The notes beneath the pieces are model-generated. The model made no database searches, was not told the DNA's origin, and worked only from the letters and a program-made list of their open reading frames with translations. The position numbers and the translations under genes are program-made. A DNA stretch of 64,000 nt from Bacterioplanoides sp965219715 (GTDB taxonomy: Bacteria; Pseudomonadota; Gammaproteobacteria; Pseudomonadales; Oceanobacteraceae), in the NCBI RefSeq assembly GCF_965219715.1, contig NZ_OZ244785.1, positions 1,612,001 to 1,676,000 on the forward strand, read 5' to 3'. This document shows positions 50,899-59,398 of this stretch, one piece after another (position 1 is the stretch's first letter; each line of letters starts with the position of its first letter).

Positions 50899-52197
50899 TC
50901 AGTTCAGGTGCTCAACACGGATGCGGGTCACAGCGCCCACGGTGCTGTCCAGACCTTCAATGGCGCTGATCGCATCGTTCATGGTTTTTTCCACAATACG
51001 GTGCGTCAGCAGAATGATTTGTGCCAGCTCTTCGCCTTCTTTTGGCTCTTTCTGGATGATGGCTTCGATATTGATACCACGCTCACTCAGGATGGAAGCA
51101 ACATTCGCCAGTACGCCTGCTTTGTCCTGGGCTTCAATACGCAGGTAATAAGCGGTTTCCACCTCATCCATTGGTAATACAGTCACATCATCAATACTGT
51201 TGAACGCCAGGTGGTTAACACGAGCAGAAGCCGGCGCGTCAATCGCACGTGCCAGATCCACGATATCTGCAACAACCGCAGAAGCCGTTGGACCAGCGCC
51301 CGCACCAGCACCCACATAAAGCGTATCGCCAACCGCATCGCCATTAACCATCACCGCGTTTAATACGCCATCAACGGTCGCAATCGGGCGACCAACCGGA
51401 ATCATGGTTGGGTGAACGCGCAGATCAATGCCGTTTTCGGCACGACGGCTAACACCCAGGTGCTTGATGCGGTAACCCAGCTCTTCGGCATATTCAACGT
51501 CATCCGGAGTAATGTTACCGATACCTTCGGTGTAGCAACGGTCAAATTGCAGCGGGATGCCATAAGCGATAGACGACAGAATGGTCAGCTTGTGAGCCGC
51601 ATCGATGCCTTCAACGTCAAACGTTGGATCGGCTTCTGCATAACCCAACTCCTGAGCTTCTTTTAACACGTCAGCAAAGTCACGACCTTTGTCACGCATT
51701 TCAGTCAGAATAAAGTTACCGGTGCCGTTAATGATGCCCGCCAGCCAGTTGATGCTATTGGCAGCCAGACCTTCACGTACCGCTTTAATAATAGGAATAC
51801 CACCGGCAACACCGGCTTCATACATAACGGAAACGCCTTTGGCTTCAGCCGCGGCAAAGATTTCATCACCGTGTACCGCAATCAGTGCTTTGTTAGCAGT
51901 AACCACGTGCTTACCGTTTTCGATCGCGGTTAACACCAGTTCGCGAGCTACGTCGTAGCCACCAATCAGTTCAACAACAACGTCGATTTCGGGGTTCTTA
52001 GCCACATCAAAGATATCGCGGCTGATTGCCGTGCTGCCAGTATCACAATCTGGATTATCGCGGCGAGCACCAATCTGCTCGACAATAATTTCACGACCTG
52101 CCCGGCGCGCAATTTCCTGCGCATTGCTGGTGAGAACATTAAACGTGCCGCCGCCAACTGTACCTAAACCACAGATACCTACTTTAACCGGTTTCAA
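50899..52197 (-). CDS. hom: Homoserine dehydrogenase
   Basis: Hom reduces aspartate semialdehyde to homoserine (threonine and methionine pathway). VKVGICGLGTVGGGTFNVL is the NAD(P)-binding start, VVTANKALIAVHGDE and GIINGTGNFILTEM the catalytic region, and an ACT domain ends the chain (AYYLRIEAQDKAGVLANVAS). The start is probably TTG 52197 rather than the ATG two codons earlier: GGAG directly abuts that ATG but is six bases from the TTG, and the resulting MKPVKVGICGLG start agrees with pseudomonad Hom. thrC is not adjacent. Confidence 0.96.
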   Translation of the reverse strand: MKPVKVGICGLGTVGGGTFNVLTSNAQEIARRAGREIIVEQIGARRDNPDCDTGSTAISRDIFDVAKNPEIDVVVELIGGYDVARELVLTAIENGKHVVTANKALIAVHGDEIFAAAEAKGVSVMYEAGVAGGIPIIKAVREGLAANSINWLAGIINGTGNFILTEMRDKGRDFADVLKEAQELGYAEADPTFDVEGIDAAHKLTILSSIAYGIPLQFDRCYTEGIGNITPDDVEYAEELGYRIKHLGVSRRAENGIDLRVHPTMIPVGRPIATVDGVLNAVMVNGDAVGDTLYVGAGAGAGPTASAVVADIVDLARAIDAPASARVNHLAFNSIDDVTVLPMDEVETAYYLRIEAQDKAGVLANVASILSERGINIEAIIQKEPKEGEELAQIILLTHRIVEKTMNDAISAIEGLDSTVGAVTRIRVEHLN

Positions 52198-52426
52198 GGT
52201 CATCTCCTTTCGAGAATTTTCTCTATCAAGTCGTTATATGCCGGGGGTTATTAAGTTGAGATTCCCCCGTTCAGGAAAGTGCAGCAATGTACCACAAAGG
52301 CTTGCTGGTCTGAACTGCTTCTGAATCAAGAGTTTGGCAGATAAAGCCAAAGCCGCCTTACTTACCCCCGGGGGCTATGCTAAGGTCTGAACAACAATTG
52401 AAAGAAACAACAGCTAAGGACATTTT

Positions 52427-52942
52427 ATGTCGACCTTTCTGGTATTAACCGTCATCGCAGATGACAAACCTGGCATCGTAGAACAACTGTCTGCCGTGAT
52501 TGCAGAACAAGGTGGTAACTGGCTGGAAAGCCGTATGTCGCATATGGCAGGCAAGTTCGCCGGTATCCTGCGGGTCAGCATTGATGAAAGCAAAAGCAAC
52601 AGCCTGGTCAGCGCTCTGGCATCGCTGAGCTCCAGCGGTATTGTTGTGAACGCTGAGCACAGCAAAGACGCTGGCGAAGTCGTTTCCAGCAAAGATCTGA
52701 CGCTGAACCTGGTGGGGAACGACCGCCCGGGTATCGTTCGCGAAGTTTCCCAGACCCTGGCGAAGCTCGGCGTGAACGTACTGGAGTTAACCACCAACTG
52801 TGAAAGCGCGGAAATGTCCGCCGTGCCGCTGTTCCGTACCGTCGCTCACTTACGCGTCCCTCAGGATTTCGAGTCGGATGAACTGACGGATGCACTGGAA
52901 GCCATTTCCAATGACCTGATGGTGGAAATTAACCTCGATTAA
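52427..52942 (+). CDS. gcvR: GcvR-like ACT-domain regulator
   Basis: A 171-residue protein with two ACT domains: residues about 3-75 (FLVLTVIADDKPGIVEQLSAV) and about 88-165 (LTLNLVGNDRPGIVREVSQTL). This matches GcvR, the accessory repressor of the glycine cleavage operon that acts with GcvA. No gcv genes are in the window. It is divergent from hom and closed by a strong terminator. Confidence 0.88.
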   Translation: MSTFLVLTVIADDKPGIVEQLSAVIAEQGGNWLESRMSHMAGKFAGILRVSIDESKSNSLVSALASLSSSGIVVNAEHSKDAGEVVSSKDLTLNLVGNDRPGIVREVSQTLAKLGVNVLELTTNCESAEMSAVPLFRTVAHLRVPQDFESDELTDALEAISNDLMVEINLD

Positions 52943-52958
52943 TTTTTAACCAACAAAC

Positions 52959-52995
52959 AAAAGCCCGCGTTATTGAATAATAACGCGGGCTTTTT
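52959..52995 (+). terminator. Rho-independent terminator after gcvR
   Basis: AAAAGCCCGCGTTATT pairs with AATAACGCGGGCTTTT, followed by T's on the plus strand. Confidence 0.93.
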
Positions 52996-53012
52996 ATTGT
53001 CAGATAAAAACG

Positions 53013-53121
53013 ATTTGAACAGAGTTGTTTTTCAATAGCAGCAACAGGATGTTGCGTGCCCATCGCAGGTGCAGGGACGCACCTTACGATGGGTGCGACT
53101 GAAGAATAACTCTGTTTAAAT
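53013..53121 (+). repeat. Structured intergenic repeat, copy A (gcvR-dsbC spacer)
   Basis: The outer stem is about 22 pairs: ATTTGAACAGAGTTGTTTTT pairs with the downstream AATAACTCTGTTTAAAT, and the only wobble pairs (three) are G-U on the plus strand. Inside are P2 (GCAAC-AGGAT-GTTGC) and P3 (CCCATCG with CGATGGG, then AGGTGC/GCACCT around AGGGAC). It lies immediately after the gcvR terminator and before the convergent dsbC end. Confidence 0.88.
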
Positions 53122-53133
53122 TTTTATCTCTGA

Positions 53134-53994
53134 TCAATTAATCCCTAAACGAGCCGCCAGTTCATCCGCTGGCAGATAGCCCGGGAACAACTGACCATCC
53201 TGAGTAATAATTGCTGGCGTACCAGTTACACCCAGCTCACCACCCAGGCTGTATTGAGCAGCAATCGGCGCGCCACAGTCTTTTGATTTATTCATCATCG
53301 CAGACATCTGAGTCTGAATCGCACGGAACTGCTTTTCAGTATCGGCATTTGGGCTCTGACGCAGACGTTGACCCAGCACACTCAGCTCACGCTGGCTAGA
53401 TTTCATGGTGGTCATCGCTTCTTTACGATCGTCTTCACACCAGACGTAATTGATCTTCTGATAAGAAGGGGTCAGTTGGCCGGTTTGTGGGTTTTTGATC
53501 CCTGAACGCGGGTAAGCCAGGTAACGTACCGCCACACCGAGCTCATTCAGACGTGGAATTTCGCGGTGTAACTTCTGACAGTAACCACAGTCGATATCGG
53601 TAAACACATTAACCAGAGCTTTTTGCTCGCCTTTGGCCGGGAAGAATACCGTCTCTTTATCCGCAACCGCCGCCAGTTTATCCGCACGTTTTGGATTCAT
53701 ACGCGCCTGAGTCATGTTCACCGGGCCGTTAGCACCCAGCTCATATAATTCATCGCGATAGATAAAGTTGTTGGTATCCGGCGTCATATGCATCACAGTG
53801 CCATCAATCAATACCACTTCCAGCATTTGGCCATTGGCAACCGGGGCAACTTCACGGACTTGCAAGCGTGGTCCGAAAGCAGCAATCAGCTTGGTTTCAA
53901 CCTGCTTGGTTAAATCTTTGACCGGCGTTTCTTCCGCCTGCAACGGAGTGACCATCGCAAAACCACACATGATGGCCAACAGGGTCTTTTTCAT
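53134..53994 (-). CDS. dsbC: Thiol:disulfide interchange protein DsbC, with extended second-disulfide loop
   Basis: A periplasmic disulfide isomerase. Signal peptide KKTLLAIMCGFAMVTPLQA; N-terminal dimerisation part with VVLIDGTVMHMTPDTNNFIYR; active site CGYC at residues 136-139 in FTDIDCGYCQKLH; cis-Pro in GVTGTPAII (about 255-263). The second cysteine pair is Cys186 and Cys240, 54 residues apart. E. coli DsbC spaces it by 22. The extra segment (about residues 200-235) is Gln/Met-rich and helical. Length is 286, against about 236 in E. coli. Confidence 0.95.
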   Translation of the reverse strand: MKKTLLAIMCGFAMVTPLQAEETPVKDLTKQVETKLIAAFGPRLQVREVAPVANGQMLEVVLIDGTVMHMTPDTNNFIYRDELYELGANGPVNMTQARMNPKRADKLAAVADKETVFFPAKGEQKALVNVFTDIDCGYCQKLHREIPRLNELGVAVRYLAYPRSGIKNPQTGQLTPSYQKINYVWCEDDRKEAMTTMKSSQRELSVLGQRLRQSPNADTEKQFRAIQTQMSAMMNKSKDCGAPIAAQYSLGGELGVTGTPAIITQDGQLFPGYLPADELAARLGIN

Positions 53995-54140
53995 TGGGTA
54001 AACCTTGTAGTTAGATTACTGACAATTTGATGGATACTGCCCGGGAAGGTTCCCTGCTTACAGAGATTTATTCCCGACCGTGTCAATACTGGGGACGAAG
54101 CATACCGCAATTTGATTGCAGCGACATTTATAAGAGCCAC

Positions 54141-54178
54141 AAAAAAGGGGCGCAAACCTGAGTTTACGCCCCTTTTTT
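54141..54178 (-). terminator. Terminator after rplS
   Basis: AAAAAAGGGGCG, then AAAC/GTTT around CTGA, then CGCCCCTTTTTT: strong stem with T's on both strands, 26 bases after the rplS stop. Confidence 0.93.
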
Positions 54179-54204
54179 GGTAAAGCTTAGTCAAGCCAAA
54201 GCGA

Positions 54205-54570
54205 TTAGCTTTGCTTAGCCAGCTTCTCTTTAATACGTGCAGACTTACCGCTACGCTCACGCAGGTAGTACAGTTTCGCCTGACGAACGTCACCACGACG
54301 CTTAACAGCTACGCTGTCAACCAGTGGGCTGTGAGTCTGGAAAGTACGCTCAACGCCAACACCGTGAGAGATCTTACGTACAGTGAAAGCAGAGTTCAGG
54401 CCACGGTTACGCTTACCGATTACCACACCTTCGAACGCCTGCAGACGCTCACGGTTACCTTCTTTTACTTTAACCTGTACTACTACAGTGTCGCCTGGGC
54501 CGAATTCTGGTAAGTCAGTTTTCAGCTGTGCATTTTCAATCTGCTGAATGATTAAGTTTTTGTTGCTCAT
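54205..54570 (-). CDS. rplS: Ribosomal protein L19
   Basis: 121 residues with the L19 signature: FGPGDTVVVQVKVKEGNRER, FEGVVIGKRNRGLNSAFTVR and LYYLRERSGKSARIKEKL. GAGGAG precedes the ATG. Last gene of the rpsP operon. Confidence 0.99.
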   Translation of the reverse strand: MSNKNLIIQQIENAQLKTDLPEFGPGDTVVVQVKVKEGNRERLQAFEGVVIGKRNRGLNSAFTVRKISHGVGVERTFQTHSPLVDSVAVKRRGDVRQAKLYYLRERSGKSARIKEKLAKQS

Positions 54571-54597
54571 TGTTTTCTCCTCAACAGTCTGGAGGCT

Positions 54598-55350
54598 TTA
54601 TTCAAACTTCTGTTCTTCAAGCTCTGCCAGATACTCTGTCAATAACCTTTGTTGCTCGTTTGTCAGTTCCAGCGCTTCCAATAAATCGGGTCTGCGCTGC
54701 CAGGTACGGCCTAACGACTGCTTCAGTCGCCATTGACGAATTTTTTCATGGTTGCCACTCAGCAACACTTCCGGTACCGCCTGCCCTTCATACAGCTCTG
54801 GGCGTGTGTAGTGTGGACAATCCAGCAAGCCATCCGAGAATGAATCCTGCTGTGCCGACAGTTCATGGCCTAAAACACCAGGAACTAACCGGATTACGGC
54901 ATCCATCATGGTCATGGCGGCCATTTCGCCACCACTGAGAACAAAATCTCCCAGCGACCACTCTTCGTCGATCTCAGTTTCGATCAGACGTTCATCGATG
55001 CCTTCGTACCGTCCGGCAACCAGAATCAGCTTTTGTTGCGATGCCAGCTCTTCGGCTCCGCGCTGATCCAGCTTGCGACCCTGAGGCGACATATAAATCA
55101 CCTTAGCATCACCACCGGCAGCTGCTTTTGCAGCCTGGATAGCGTCCTTCAGCGGCTGAATTTTCATCAGCATGCCCGGACCACCACCGTACGGTCGATC
55201 ATCCACAGTCTGGTAGTTATCGTGCGTGAAATCCCGGGGATTCCAACACTGGATTGATACCTTCTCCTGTTTTACTGCCCGACCGGTAACACCATGGTCA
55301 GTCAGCGCCTGAAACATATCAGGAAACAGTGTAACGACATCAAATCGCAT
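54598..55350 (-). CDS. trmD: tRNA (guanine(37)-N1)-methyltransferase TrmD
   Basis: TrmD makes m1G37 in tRNAs. MRFDVVTLFPDMFQALTDHG, GRYEGIDERLIETEIDEEWS (trefoil-knot SAM site), LSGGEMAAMTMMDAV and LLDCPHYTRPELYEGQAVP are all present. ATG 55350 gives 250 residues; a TTG nine bases upstream is possible. Confidence 0.99.
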   Translation of the reverse strand: MRFDVVTLFPDMFQALTDHGVTGRAVKQEKVSIQCWNPRDFTHDNYQTVDDRPYGGGPGMLMKIQPLKDAIQAAKAAAGGDAKVIYMSPQGRKLDQRGAEELASQQKLILVAGRYEGIDERLIETEIDEEWSLGDFVLSGGEMAAMTMMDAVIRLVPGVLGHELSAQQDSFSDGLLDCPHYTRPELYEGQAVPEVLLSGNHEKIRQWRLKQSLGRTWQRRPDLLEALELTNEQQRLLTEYLAELEEQKFE

Positions 55351-55386
55351 CGAGATCAAATCTCATACCAGTCTGTTAGTACCGGA

Positions 55387-55923
55387 TTAAAAATCCGCAT
55401 CCCAGTCCACCTGGATCTCACCGCCTTCCAGATCGACCTCAAGAACAATTGCATCCACAAATGGAATCAGTCGTTGTTGTTTATCAATGCTGCCTTCGCA
55501 ACCTTTAACAACCACCACCTGATTACCACCACCTGAATCAAACAGTTCTTTTACCTGGCCCAGCAATTGCCCTTCGGTATTCATAACCTTCAGGCCGACA
55601 AGCTGGAACCAATAATGTTCGTCTTCTTCGAGTTCCGGTAAGTCACTGGTCGGAATACCAATTTCAACCTGAGATAAGGCCAGAGCCTGATCACGATCGT
55701 TGATTCCTTCCAGGGCTGCCGCTAACCCTTTGCCTTGGGGACGACTGTCACGCAGTTTGTATTCTTTCCACTGGCCGTTCACTTTTAACAGCCAAACCGG
55801 ATACTGCAGAATATTGGTCATAGGATCGGTATACGAATACACCTTCACCCAGCCTTTAATGCCAAACGCGGTTGTAACTTTTCCCAGGATGGTGATGTCC
55901 TGATCCACGTGTTGACCTGCCAT
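55387..55923 (-). CDS. rimM: Ribosome maturation factor RimM
   Basis: RimM aids 30S assembly around S19/S13. ILGKVTTAFGIKGWVKVYSYTD and DRDQALALSQVEIGIPTSDLP mark the N-terminal domain; FDSGGGNQVVVVKG and RLIPFVDAIVLEVDLEGGEI the PRC-barrel. ATG 55923 is preferred (GGGG five bases upstream), 178 residues. Confidence 0.98.
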   Translation of the reverse strand: MAGQHVDQDITILGKVTTAFGIKGWVKVYSYTDPMTNILQYPVWLLKVNGQWKEYKLRDSRPQGKGLAAALEGINDRDQALALSQVEIGIPTSDLPELEEDEHYWFQLVGLKVMNTEGQLLGQVKELFDSGGGNQVVVVKGCEGSIDKQQRLIPFVDAIVLEVDLEGGEIQVDWDADF

Positions 55924-55941
55924 GACTTCCCCGTGCGTCAA

Positions 55942-56193
55942 TTAAGCTTCTGCTTTCTTAACGTCTTTCAGTAATTTAGCTACACGATCAGTTGGCTGTG
56001 CGCCTTTACCAATCCAGTATTCTACGCGTTCCAGATCAACACGCAGACGCTCTTCCTGGCCACGAGCAACAGGGTTGAAGAACCCAACACGCTCGATAAA
56101 GCGACCGTCGCGAGGCATGCGAACGTCAGCTACGTTAATGCTATAGAAAGGGCGTTTTTTAGAGCCACCACGGGCTAAACGGATAACTACCAT
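55942..56193 (-). CDS. rpsP: Ribosomal protein S16
   Basis: 83 residues: MVVIRLARGGSKKRPFYSIN, RDGRFIERVGFFNPVA and a C-terminal YWIGKGAQPTDRVAKLLK. ATG 56193 with CGGAG upstream. First gene of rpsP-rimM-trmD-rplS; its promoter lies in the 190 bases up to the fused lipid-enzyme gene. Confidence 0.99.
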   Translation of the reverse strand: MVVIRLARGGSKKRPFYSINVADVRMPRDGRFIERVGFFNPVARGQEERLRVDLERVEYWIGKGAQPTDRVAKLLKDVKKAEA

Positions 56194-56385
56194 AAAATTG
56201 ATCACTCCGATCGTTTATCAATGACAGGTTTTAATATCGCCTGCCGTTTAACATACCTTGTTATCAGCCGGGCATAACTGCCTGAAATCTAACAAGAATT
56301 TGGAATCAATGAAGCTTCAGAGAAGACACACCGACCCCAGTAAAAGGGCGCGTAGTTTACAGGAGCAGCTATACAGCTGTCCAGC

Positions 56386-57630
56386 TCAGACTGCGCTTTG
56401 TTTCAGAGCGTTCTTATGCAGCCAGTCTTTCACGATTAACGCCGTCAGCGGGAAGCTGACGATATACCAGCCCACCACCTCAGAACTGATGCCCAGCCAT
56501 AAACAATAAGCGATGGCGACACCAATGGCGGAGTCCAGCTGATCCACCGCAATGGTAATGACCTTACCCTGCTCCGGCAGTTCCCCGGCACCAATACCTA
56601 AGCGGCGTTTAACCAACGAGTTGGGTAACTCACCCAACATATAACCGAGGCCTGCAATCGCCCCTGCTATAAATAAAGAATGTCCGGCAAAAGGCGAGCG
56701 ATCGCCCAATAGCCACTCAACAGGCAATAAGACCAGGGCGCCGGCAGCAGTCAGAACCGGTACCACAACAAAACCACGCCAGGTTTTATTAGCACCAAAC
56801 GCCGTTTTCCAGATCGGCTTAGCCAACAACGGTAAATGGTTGCGACTCACCACCACCATATGCAGTACACCACCAATCACTACCGGGATCTGTAAATAGA
56901 AGGCTGTTAACAAGGCTTTAGCCAAACCGTCATTTTCACTGGCCAGTGTCCATACCAGAAAACCGCCTAAAGTGAGCGTCAGGATTTGTTGCAACGAGCT
57001 GAACTTAAAGAAACGTGCTTTACGCACCATCAGATAACTGAATAGCGTTAAAGAAACCGCCAGCAATACTTTCGTTGCCAGCATCGGCAACACACCCAGA
57101 GTTTTCAGCCACAACAGCGGCGCAATAATAAACAGGCTCCAGAATACCGGCATGCCCTGATACGCCAGGCCATCCGCTGATGTTTCGCTTACCGGCTCTT
57201 TATTATCGTTGCCTTCAGCTGTTTGATTATCATCGGGCTCGGTTTCTCCTGAATCAGCTTCACCCAGGTTGCCGGTTTCATTAAATACCGACAGGCGAAT
57301 ACAACCGCAGCCGACCATCAGCACCAGCGGAATCATCCACCAGCCGTTAAAGCCCCATTGCATCAGAATCAGAGCCGGAGTCAGCAGATAAATAAGCACA
57401 TCCATAAAACCGTCGAGATAACGGCCAAAGTTACGGGTCAAGTTCCAGCGCCGCGCCAGCATGCCATCCAGTGCATCGGCAGTCATTGCCAGATATAACA
57501 GTCCAAGCGCCGACATAATGTGTTGCTGCAATACTTCGCTGATGGCGAGCAATGTCAGCGGTACACTTAACAAGGTGATGCAATCAACCCGATTTAAGCG
57601 AATTAACCAAGGTGAGTTTGTATTTGTCAT
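56386..57630 (-). CDS. Fusion: CDP-alcohol phosphatidyltransferase plus CarS/CdsA-like cytidylyltransferase domain
   Basis: A 414-residue polytopic membrane protein of two enzyme parts. Residues about 10-205 form a CDP-alcohol phosphatidyltransferase; its signature D-x2-DG-x2-AR-x8-G-x3-D-x3-D fits exactly at residues 52-77. An acidic loop (about 121-152) interrupts this part. Residues about 240-410 resemble the CarS family (CDP-archaeol synthase) and CdsA C-terminus: AFGANKTWRGF (278-287), GELPNSLVKRRLGIGAGELP (333-352) and VDQLDSAIG (362-370). One chain could thus make a CDP-activated lipid or alcohol and transfer it. ATG 57630 is favoured; the frame runs to 57708 with a non-homologous start. 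It heads leftward after repeat copy B. Substrates are unknown. Confidence 0.85.
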   Translation of the reverse strand: MTNTNSPWLIRLNRVDCITLLSVPLTLLAISEVLQQHIMSALGLLYLAMTADALDGMLARRWNLTRNFGRYLDGFMDVLIYLLTPALILMQWGFNGWWMIPLVLMVGCGCIRLSVFNETGNLGEADSGETEPDDNQTAEGNDNKEPVSETSADGLAYQGMPVFWSLFIIAPLLWLKTLGVLPMLATKVLLAVSLTLFSYLMVRKARFFKFSSLQQILTLTLGGFLVWTLASENDGLAKALLTAFYLQIPVVIGGVLHMVVVSRNHLPLLAKPIWKTAFGANKTWRGFVVVPVLTAAGALVLLPVEWLLGDRSPFAGHSLFIAGAIAGLGYMLGELPNSLVKRRLGIGAGELPEQGKVITIAVDQLDSAIGVAIAYCLWLGISSEVVGWYIVSFPLTALIVKDWLHKNALKQSAV

Positions 57631-57657
57631 GTTGAATATCTTGTAAAAAATACAGAT

Positions 57658-57765
57658 AAAGTGGGCGGCATGCTTTTTCAAAGCAGCAACAGGATGTTGC
57701 GGGCCCATCGCAGGGGCAGGGATGCCCCTTACGATGGGTGCGGCTGAAAAATATCCGCTTACTTT
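57658..57765 (+). repeat. Structured intergenic repeat, copy B
   Basis: The outer stem pairs AAAGTGGGCGG with CCGCTTACTTT, with both wobbles being G-U on the plus strand. P2 is GCAAC-AGGAT-GTTGC. P3 pairs CCCATCG with CGATGGG and AGGGGC with GCCCCT around AGGGAT. It lies between the acyl ligase and the fused lipid enzyme; its sense strand is opposite to their transcription. Confidence 0.87.
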
Positions 57766-57772
57766 TCCCAGG

Positions 57773-59398
57773 CTAGTCTTTTTCGAAAACCAGCTCTTCC
57801 AGTTTATTTTTTAATTTTCCATCCGCCATTTGTCGCCGTAACCCCGGGCGATCAATTTTGCTGTTATGGCGACCATCCACCGGCATTTCTTTTAAGCGGA
57901 TTAATAACCAGGACGCCGCCGGCATAAATTCTTCAACTAATATTTCAATGTCATCAAGAACACTATCACTGACAATAAACAGGTATAATTTGTCGCCACA
58001 CTGCACCGCGGCACTGCGTTTAATCCCAGCTAACTGATCAAGCTGTTGTTCCAATGGAAACGGTTGCGTTAAACCACTCTTTAATTCAATGGCATCGGCC
58101 AGGCGACCGGTTAACCACAAACGTTGATCCGAATCGAAATACCCCACGTCACCAGTGCGATGCCAGACATCGCCCTGAGGACGAGGAATTTTATTGGCTT
58201 TATCCGCAGCAGGATTGTGGTAATAGCCCTGCAATACATGAGGGCCAGCCACCAGGATTTCGCCAGCTATTCCTTGATCGCAAACAACTGGTTGTCCGTC
58301 AGAGTCCAGATTGGCAACCAGTACTTCCGCTTCATCAACTACCGGGCCAACCAATAAACCCGCGGACGGATCCGGAAAAGTTAAATAATCATCCAGTTCC
58401 AAAGCGGCTATCGGTTCTGCTTCGGTTGAACCATAAGCAATTCGTGCCCAGGCATTGGGAAATACATCGCGCAGTTTTTTTGCCAGCTCCAGAGACACCG
58501 GCGCGCCACCAATGCTTAAACTGGTAATTTGTGGCAATGACTGATTATTGCTAATTAAATAATCACAAATAGCGGAAAAATACGCGGGCGCACCACTGAT
58601 GCGTTCGACCTGATGTTGCTGCCAGTGAGCAACCAGAGGTTCAACATTTACCTGTGCCGGTGTCGCCAGATCCACTTTAGGCATCACGGTGCTCATACCA
58701 CAGCTGAGGTTATGTAATACCAATACCGGAAAACACGGACTATCCACTTCACCGTCTTTATCCGGCCAATGATGGCGAATAGCAAAGTGTTGCTGATCCA
58801 GGCTATTGTGCGTTCTGTCTGCACCTTTTGGCCGACCGGTACTACCAGAGGTAAACGAGATTAAACCGTGATCACCTTGAGCCGGAGTCATTAACTGCAG
58901 CTTATCGTCTGGGCGAACTGTCATTGGTAAGGCGCGTAAAAATAAACCGGCACCGTCGATACACCAGCTGCTGATTTTACGCAGCTCCGGAATCAACCAG
59001 CGTAACTTCAGTAACGACTTCATACTGACAATCGCTTTGGCATCTGCATCCTGTAATGCCTGGCGGATTTTGGTTTTGCCCATGCCCGTATCAATAAATA
59101 CTGCAACCAGACCCGACGCTAATAAACTCAACACCACGGCATACAAAGCCGGGGATGGTTTAGCAATCACCACAACACGATCACCGGCTTTTAATCCATG
59201 ACCTCGGGAGAAGCCTTTAGAAGCACCGTTAGACAACCAGTGACGTTGTAATGCTCCGGCAAGCTGATTTAACTCACCATAAGTCATCACATCTTCACCG
59301 GTACATTCCAGTCCCTGCATTTGTGGAATACGCAGTGCCGGACGTTGTGGATGTTTTTCTGCCTGTGTCAGAAAGTGGCGACAAAAATTATCCGTCAT
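57773..59398 (-). CDS. AMP-forming acyl ligase (ANL superfamily, OleC/fatty-acyl-CoA ligase-like)
   Basis: A 541-residue adenylate-forming enzyme that would activate a carboxylic acid with ATP. ISFTSGSTGRPKGADRTH (P-loop, from residue 180), AYGSTEAEPIA, VWHRTGDVGYFD and the catalytic-lysine region DGRHNSKIDRPGLRR are all intact. The overall pattern resembles OleC-like ligases, which act in olefin/beta-lactone pathways, but no oleABD genes are present here. The start overlaps the GNAT stop as ATGA, so the two are co-translated. The acid is unknown; a fatty acid is plausible. Confidence 0.9.
   Translation of the reverse strand: MTDNFCRHFLTQAEKHPQRPALRIPQMQGLECTGEDVMTYGELNQLAGALQRHWLSNGASKGFSRGHGLKAGDRVVVIAKPSPALYAVVLSLLASGLVAVFIDTGMGKTKIRQALQDADAKAIVSMKSLLKLRWLIPELRKISSWCIDGAGLFLRALPMTVRPDDKLQLMTPAQGDHGLISFTSGSTGRPKGADRTHNSLDQQHFAIRHHWPDKDGEVDSPCFPVLVLHNLSCGMSTVMPKVDLATPAQVNVEPLVAHWQQHQVERISGAPAYFSAICDYLISNNQSLPQITSLSIGGAPVSLELAKKLRDVFPNAWARIAYGSTEAEPIAALELDDYLTFPDPSAGLLVGPVVDEAEVLVANLDSDGQPVVCDQGIAGEILVAGPHVLQGYYHNPAADKANKIPRPQGDVWHRTGDVGYFDSDQRLWLTGRLADAIELKSGLTQPFPLEQQLDQLAGIKRSAAVQCGDKLYLFIVSDSVLDDIEILVEEFMPAASWLLIRLKEMPVDGRHNSKIDRPGLRRQMADGKLKNKLEELVFEKD

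Noticed and set aside
52204..52426. Glycine riboswitch or leader RNA before gcvR
   Set aside because: The region contains only short G/C-rich inverted patches and no recognisable tandem glycine aptamer features.
53013..53121. Interpretation of the repeats as simple transcription terminators
   Set aside because: Copy A directly follows a complete terminator, the outer stem is not followed by a T-tract, and two inner hairpins with conserved loops are not needed for termination.
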